Source: Parasponia andersonii
Lineage: Eukaryota; Streptophyta; Magnoliopsida; Rosales; Cannabaceae
Direction: 5' to 3'
Assembly: GCA_002914805.1 (NCBI GenBank)
Contig: JXTB01000033.1
Location: 1,455,082-1,519,081, forward strand
DNA: 64,000 bases
How positions within the stretch are numbered: the stretch's first letter is position 1; the number at the start of each line of letters is the position of its first letter. Shown here piece by piece: positions 59,240 to 64,000 of this stretch. The translations under genes and the position numbers were made by a program. The notes under the pieces are model-generated. The model was not told the DNA's origin and did no database searches. It saw only the letters and a list, made by a program, of their open reading frames with translations.

Positions 59240-59672
59240 TTCTACTAAAATATGCATTCTTCTTCACAAAACATGAAAAACTAGTATGTCCATCTTAATT
59301 GCAATAAGTGCAAGTGTGTTTGGTGTTCCTAGTACTGGCTTTCACAAAATAGTTTTTGAAGTATTTTTGTTTTATGAAAGATTTGTACCTAATATCTCCT
59401 TTGTCTAAAATGAAATTTTGTGTACCAAGCATCATATCAAAGTTTTTCTTCACATTTGTAAATTTGTGGACAATTTTGGTCAAGTCTTAAACCTTATTAT
59501 TTAAGGAAGTGTTTTCTTTTGACAAAATATTACAACTATTACAAAATGATTTCACTTCCTTTTCCTTTGTAAATCCTTCAACCAATTTAGATAAACTAAG
59601 AATTTCTTTTTGTTTTGTAAACTTTTCTTGAAAGACAAGTAAATTTAGTAAGTAAAAATTACAACGAGACAA
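59240..59672 (-). pseudogene. Copia gag remnant with CCHC zinc knuckle
   Basis: At about 59253-59294 the minus strand reads TCTYCN, a stop, DGHTSFSC. This is a perfect CX2CX4HX4C spacing with one internal stop. Upstream (59295-59483) is KFTNVKKNFDMMLGTQNFIL, and 59487-59610 has a coiled-coil-like FTKQKEILSLSKLVEGFTKE. At about 59612-59640 gag runs straight into LTR text, so most of gag and the untranslated leader are deleted. Confidence 0.8.
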
Positions 59673-60633
59673 ATTGCATATATAAACTCAAGATAAATAA
59701 ATTTAAGGAGATAGGGATAGAGAAATGCAAACATAATTTTTACGAGATTCAACAAATACGACGGTTTGTCTACATCCTCGACCATTGGTATCCTGCTTCG
59801 AGTAATCCACTATCGGATCAAGAGAATAGGCTTAATTATCCCTTTTACATACCAAATAGTTTCTTCTTAGGCACACTTACGCATTTACAATAGCTTTAAA
59901 TCCAGCTCTATCACACATTGTTTTGACTCTGGTGTCAATCTCACCTAAATTGGGTTGTTTATGAATCCGGTATCAACCTCACTTCATAAATACAATTTGA
60001 TTTTTGTTTGTTGATATACTTAACAAGAATATCTCTAACAAAAAGGATTAATACAAAGTAAGCTTAGAGCGAATAAAAGAAAATACAAAGTATGATCTAA
60101 TTTGGCTCAATTGACTTTTGTGAAATAGTGAATTTGAAAGTTTGACTCACAAAAGATGATTTGAATAACTTGAAAGTATGTCAGTTTGCCGATTTTACCT
60201 GAGAATGTATTTTCAATTTTATTTCAAGGACTTTTTCAATCGTTTCCAAAACGTGGCTTTATAAATTGATTTAATAAGTAATATAGGAACTATAGAAATT
60301 CATAAATTAATTTAAAATCTTATGTAAAATTAATTTTATATTTTAATTAGAAATAAATATATTTAACAGTTTAACTTTGAAAAATTATATGAAAAATTTG
60401 AACTATTAAGATTATATAATATATGGACAACTATTCAAATTTAAATTTAAGTATAAAATTTTTGTTAATCTAAATCTTGTGTTTTTGGTTTTTATCTTCA
60501 AACTCTTTTCCAAAATTTATTTTGAATATTTTGTAATTCTTTCAATTTAACTTGTTATATATTCGATTAGAATATTAATTTTTAATCATATGTTTAATAA
60601 ATTCAAGAATTGATAATACAGCATGACTAAACA
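59612..60633 (-). repeat. 5' LTR relic of the Sirevirus-like element
   Basis: It matches the 3' LTR in the stretches TTTACGAGATTCAACAAATA, ATTTGGCTCAATTGACTTTT, TTTATAAATTGATTTAATAA and GATAATACAGCATGACTAAACA, with an internal loss (about 60180) relative to the other LTR. Confidence 0.75.
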
Positions 60634-61060
60634 AAAAAAATTTTGGTACGGATTCCAGTATTCTATTCTAATTGATCAATATGACGTGATACTTTTTTAT
60701 TTACACTCTTATGTCTCTTCTTTCTCCTCTCACATTTCTATTCAAAAACTGGCACTTACGCAGTATTCATGTGCGGCTAAAACGCGTAAGCTTGGCACAA
60801 ATCCAGTTAAAAGAAGACTGACTTTGACTTTAATGACGTGGTGAGTCTTCATTTGTGGGCAAAAACCAGTTGCTCACCGATCCGACCAACCTACAAGGTC
60901 TTGCACGAGTCGTCAACTCACGGGCTCCACCTGTCCCCTTGCTCGAGCCACTCCACTCACGCAGGCGAGCGTGATCTGCACATGGTCTCCTGATGCATTG
61001 GATGTTCATCAAACGTCCGAAATCTCATCTCCTCCTTCATCGCGCCTAGTACTTCACTAT
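60634..61060. other. GC-richer intergenic patch, no gene
   Basis: 60700-61060 is GC-richer than its flanks, with CACGCAGGCGAGCGTGATCT-type text. No ORF has a recognised motif and the patch shares no clear element end. Confidence 0.4.
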
Positions 61061-62448
61061 TCCGATTTTTTTTAAACGCTAATTCAATACAAAATTAAAT
61101 TAAATTAAAACCTAAATCTAATAAAAACATATTTTAAATTAAATTAACTTAATCCAAAATAAATTAAATATCTAAATCTAATAAAATAACCTAAAACTAA
61201 ATCTACACCAAAATAAAATAATACAAACTTAAATCACTTAAAATATAAATTAAAATTACCTCAAGACACACATTTTTAATAAATAAAAGGCATAATTAAT
61301 TCTATTTTTATTGAATTATCAATCAACTAAGTTTATTTAATGATTACTTAGAAATTAAGTTTTAGTTAAAGCAATATTAACATTTGTATTTTTATTTTAT
61401 ATATTTGTTTCAATTAATAAGAGTGCATTCAATATATATACAATGCAGAGAAAGGGAACCCAAGAGGATCAAATGATCTGGCTTATAAATGATCGAAAGT
61501 ACACTTCAGTTGGATTAATGATATATTTGAGTGTAAATTATTTAAAACTAATTACGTTTTCTCATTTGATGTATAGTGTCCAAGGCAACTTGCAAGCGTT
61601 TAATATGGTTTCTGCATTTGTAGTTGTAAATATATGAGTAAAACTAACGAATAAGTTAATATAAGATTATATTTTATCTCAGTGGTATATAACTCGTGTG
61701 TTTTACTTGTTATTTTCTAATTTAGAATTTGATCACTTTTTGCCAAATAAGTTCTTTAAATGTGCAGTTTAATAGATAAATTTTTTTACACTATAGATGA
61801 TATAAATACAATTCGAAAAAATGAGTGGATGAAGTAATATAATTTCTCATTTCATTTCCTAAATTTTTATTCATTTGAACTATGTTGCTAGTTATCAACT
61901 TAGAAAACTGATGTGCTTATTTTTTGACCATTGACTTTATCATGGTAACTTTATCATGGTCATATTGTTAGTTACATTAGTTATTTTTTTCGCTTACTTA
62001 CAGACTTACTTTAGAATATGGACCATGATTGTTAACTTAAAAAATGTATTAATGTTATGTACAAAATGTCTATATATTAATTTCATTTTATGCGAAATAT
62101 TTTATGTGCAAGATTTCGTATATCTTGGTAATTATATACATATGAAAATTCAGGGGTATATAGAAAAATATTAAAAGTACCCATGAAATTAATAATGTAC
62201 AATATTGTTTTTTAAGCCCCTTAGAAAAAAAAAAACGCCATGATACCAATACCAAGTACTTAAAAGCGTTTTCGTAAGCGCCTTTTAAATATCTTGATAT
62301 CTAAGACCTATTATAGTGCCTAGACATAGGATGCTTTTTTAGGTACTATGATAAGCCTATATAAAGGCACTTTTAACATACTGTTACGGACTTTATGATC
62401 ACTCGTCTTTATCACGAGAGTAATTGTGTAGCTGATTCTTTATCTTCT
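61061..62448. other. AT-rich intergenic DNA, no gene recognised
   Basis: Small ORFs (for example 61443-61637) have no motif. Around 62220-62370 there are words such as AAAAGCGTTTTCGTAAGCGC and AAAGGCACTTTT, perhaps a decayed subterminal array. Confidence 0.45.
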
Positions 62449-63360
62449 TGTTAGAGGTATTTCTTACACATAAACCACCACAAGTATACGAGTCGCAACA
62501 AGTAATATAGAGTAAGGGAATGTCGATCCTATGAGGAGTACTTGATTTTCAAACACTAAGTACTAACTGAAACTAGCTTCTGATTTATCCAAATAACAAA
62601 ATTTGATGGTTATGTGCAAGAATCAAAATGGAAATAATAATGCAAAAGGAAAGAATGGAAAATGAAATTAAGCAATCACAATTTGTTCTAAGAGCAATAA
62701 TAAGAAACCTAGAGATATAATCTACCTTCTAACTCTTTCAACTATTAGTTTTCCTCAAAACACAACTATCCATATAGAATTAACAACCAAAAATCCTAAT
62801 ATATTCACAAGCTCCTCTCCATGATATAAGTGAAAATATCTAGACAAATTAATATTACTCCTGACATACAATGACTAGATTCATTAAGATAGATAATTCT
62901 CACAGAAGGTTGCACAAGTTACATAGGTATATTCTTATCTTATGCAAACTCAACCTACACTAGGTGATCTTATATTGTTCTATCTATGTTCAAACCTATA
63001 TTCCCCATCTCAAGTTCATATAGATTTCACACAATAATCAGTTTATTGGCCAAATAAATGGAGGCATTAAGTACAAGATAGAACAATTAATTCATCAATG
63101 GATATCAAGAACGAATGAGAAAAATAAAGTAATTGAATATATTAGAGATTTGATTACATCCCGAGAGAAAGAGTATAGTTCATAATTATATCAAGAGGAA
63201 CACAGTAGAGATAATAAAGCTTATACACATTCATAAGAGAAAACTAAACGAAGAAACAGAGGAAAGATAATGGAAAACTCTTTGAAGCTTGCTCAATCTG
63301 CAAGTCTTTTCCCGAATCCCCTTGCTGCTTGTTGTTTCTCCTCCAAAAGCTCTCTAAAAC
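62449..63360 (+). mobile_element. Second copy of the 2.3-kb LTR-type family, truncated
   Basis: The head TGTTAGAGGTATTTCTTACA at 62449 and ACGAGTCGCAACAAGTAATA (62481-62500) match the element at 38957. The body follows it (ATGTCGATCCTATGAGGAGT; TTACATAGGTATATTCTTAT; TTCATATAGATTTCACA). It stops at 63360 where another LTR begins. Confidence 0.72.
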
Positions 63361-64000
63361 TGTAACATCCCCCGGTTCCACACAAGTATGTAAGGATATT
63401 TGTATAATTATTTAGTAAAATCAGAAGACGCTACTCGATTTAGAACTGATAAAATAGTGAAAATTTAAAACTTTTTAAACTTTCTAGGAGAAAAAGAGAA
63501 ATTCCTCCCATAATTATACATAGTCTAATTTATACGTATATACATACTCACATTGTGGACCTCTCATAAAAATATACATAATGTACACACACTCAATAAT
63601 TACAAAATCCTCTATTAGAAAACCATAGTGTCAAAATGCTCATATACACAAGCCGTGGTCAGAAAGTCAGTGCTCCTCCTCTAACTGACATATCATCCGT
63701 ACGTTCTGCAATGTAAAAATATTAATGAGTATAAAACTCAGTAAGTAACGTATGCAGATGCAGGGTATATATAACATGAAACAAATGGTCATATGGTTAG
63801 GATCCCTATGTATATTGTATTGCCTGATAAGACCGTGAATTTCATACTGAGCCACTCAGAGAACGTATAACATATCACGAGCTATATGGATGTCTCGAGC
63901 CCCAAAAATCCCCTCTGTGTACAGCAGAGGTCCACCCCATACCGCCGTCAGAGTGTTCCCGAAGGAACCATAGTGTCCCTGAAAGGACCAGAGTGTTCCC
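63361..64000 (+). mobile_element. LTR of another retrotransposon, cut by the window end
   Basis: TGTAACATCCCCCGGTTCCA at 63361 is a gypsy-type LTR start, inserted in the preceding repeat. Typical inner text follows (GAGTATAAAACTCAGTAAGT at 63727). The last 100 bases hold a short direct repeat: AGAGTGTTCCCGAAGGAACC and ATAGTGTCCCTGAAAGGACC. Confidence 0.6.

Larger units (their letters stand above)
52585..60633 (-). mobile_element. Sirevirus-like Ty1-copia retrotransposon, broken
   Basis: The element is on the minus strand. The 3' LTR (in + coordinates the left one) is about 52585-53900, ending ATGACTCAACA. Next to it is a polypurine tract (AAAAAGGGGAAGAT when read on the minus strand, 53901-53914). 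The 5' LTR relic is about 59612-60633, ending GCATGACTAAACA. Shared LTR text includes TTTTTACGAGGTTCAACAAA versus TTTTTACGAGATTCAACAAA. Pol order on the minus strand is gag, protease, integrase, RT, RNase H, then an envelope-position ORF, the order of Sireviruses. Every domain is interrupted by stops or frameshifts. LTR outer ends are approximate and no clear target duplication was found. Confidence 0.8.

Noticed and set aside
61443-61637. 64-codon plus ORF as a small gene
   Set aside because: It has no recognisable motif, no clear promoter or splice context, and AT-rich surroundings.
1-64000. CRISPR arrays, bacterial operons or prophage
   Set aside because: The repeats present are transposon ends, microsatellites and minisatellites, and the genes have spliceosomal introns.

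Overview
This is a plant nuclear window, almost certainly eudicot. It has genes split by short GT-AG introns in an AT-rich background, very long intergenic spaces, and dense layers of decayed retrotransposons and DNA transposons. I found no rRNA gene, tRNA gene, organellar segment, CRISPR array or bacterial-style operon. The species cannot be named from the sequence. Two host genes look intact, and both are on the plus strand.

Host genes. (1) 380-3988 is a three-exon kinesin-light-chain-related (KLCR/CMU) TPR protein of 606 codons; its exon phases join cleanly. (2) 25220-27504 is a five-exon SWEET (MtN3/saliva) sugar transporter of 290 codons. Its exons of 37 and 120 bp have the sizes usual for the family. 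One unusual substitution falls in the first-repeat substrate pocket.

Transposable-element layout. 5-13 kb: gypsy-type LTR pieces, a possible CACTA-like terminus and a decayed minisatellite. 13579-23298: a complete-looking CACTA (En/Spm) element with CACTACTA termini and a 3-bp ATT target duplication. On its minus strand it carries a broken tnp2 transposase, a Transposase_24-type ORF and a Ulp1-like protease. A 1.83-kb solo LTR with a CAAGC duplication is nested in its right subterminal region. 28.4-29.3 kb: a GC-richer, decayed retroelement ORF. About 29.95-30.08 kb: a likely tRNA-derived SINE. 30.6-36.0 kb: a Ty1-copia relic on the minus strand, split by a gypsy-type LTR. About 37.7-46.3 kb: a large element with inverted arms (probably a non-autonomous MULE) containing a 0.9-kb tandem array, itself interrupted by a 2.3-kb LTR-type insertion. 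46.5-49.6 kb: a Ty3-gypsy element reduced to two LTRs and an integrase fragment. 49.9-51.0 kb: a second, plus-strand tnp2 relic. 52.6-60.6 kb: a Sirevirus-like Ty1-copia element on the minus strand, with LTRs, polypurine tract, gag, protease, integrase, RT, RNase H and an envelope-position ORF, all broken. 62.4-64.0 kb: another copy of the 2.3-kb LTR family, interrupted by a further LTR that runs off the window.

The host genes are unrelated in function (cytoskeleton/cell wall versus sugar transport). The rest of the window is a record of successive nested insertions. The most interesting items are the CACTA element with its Ulp1 module, the inverted-arm element with its interrupted tandem array, and the SWEET pocket substitution. 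All family calls come from reading the sequence; no database search was run.
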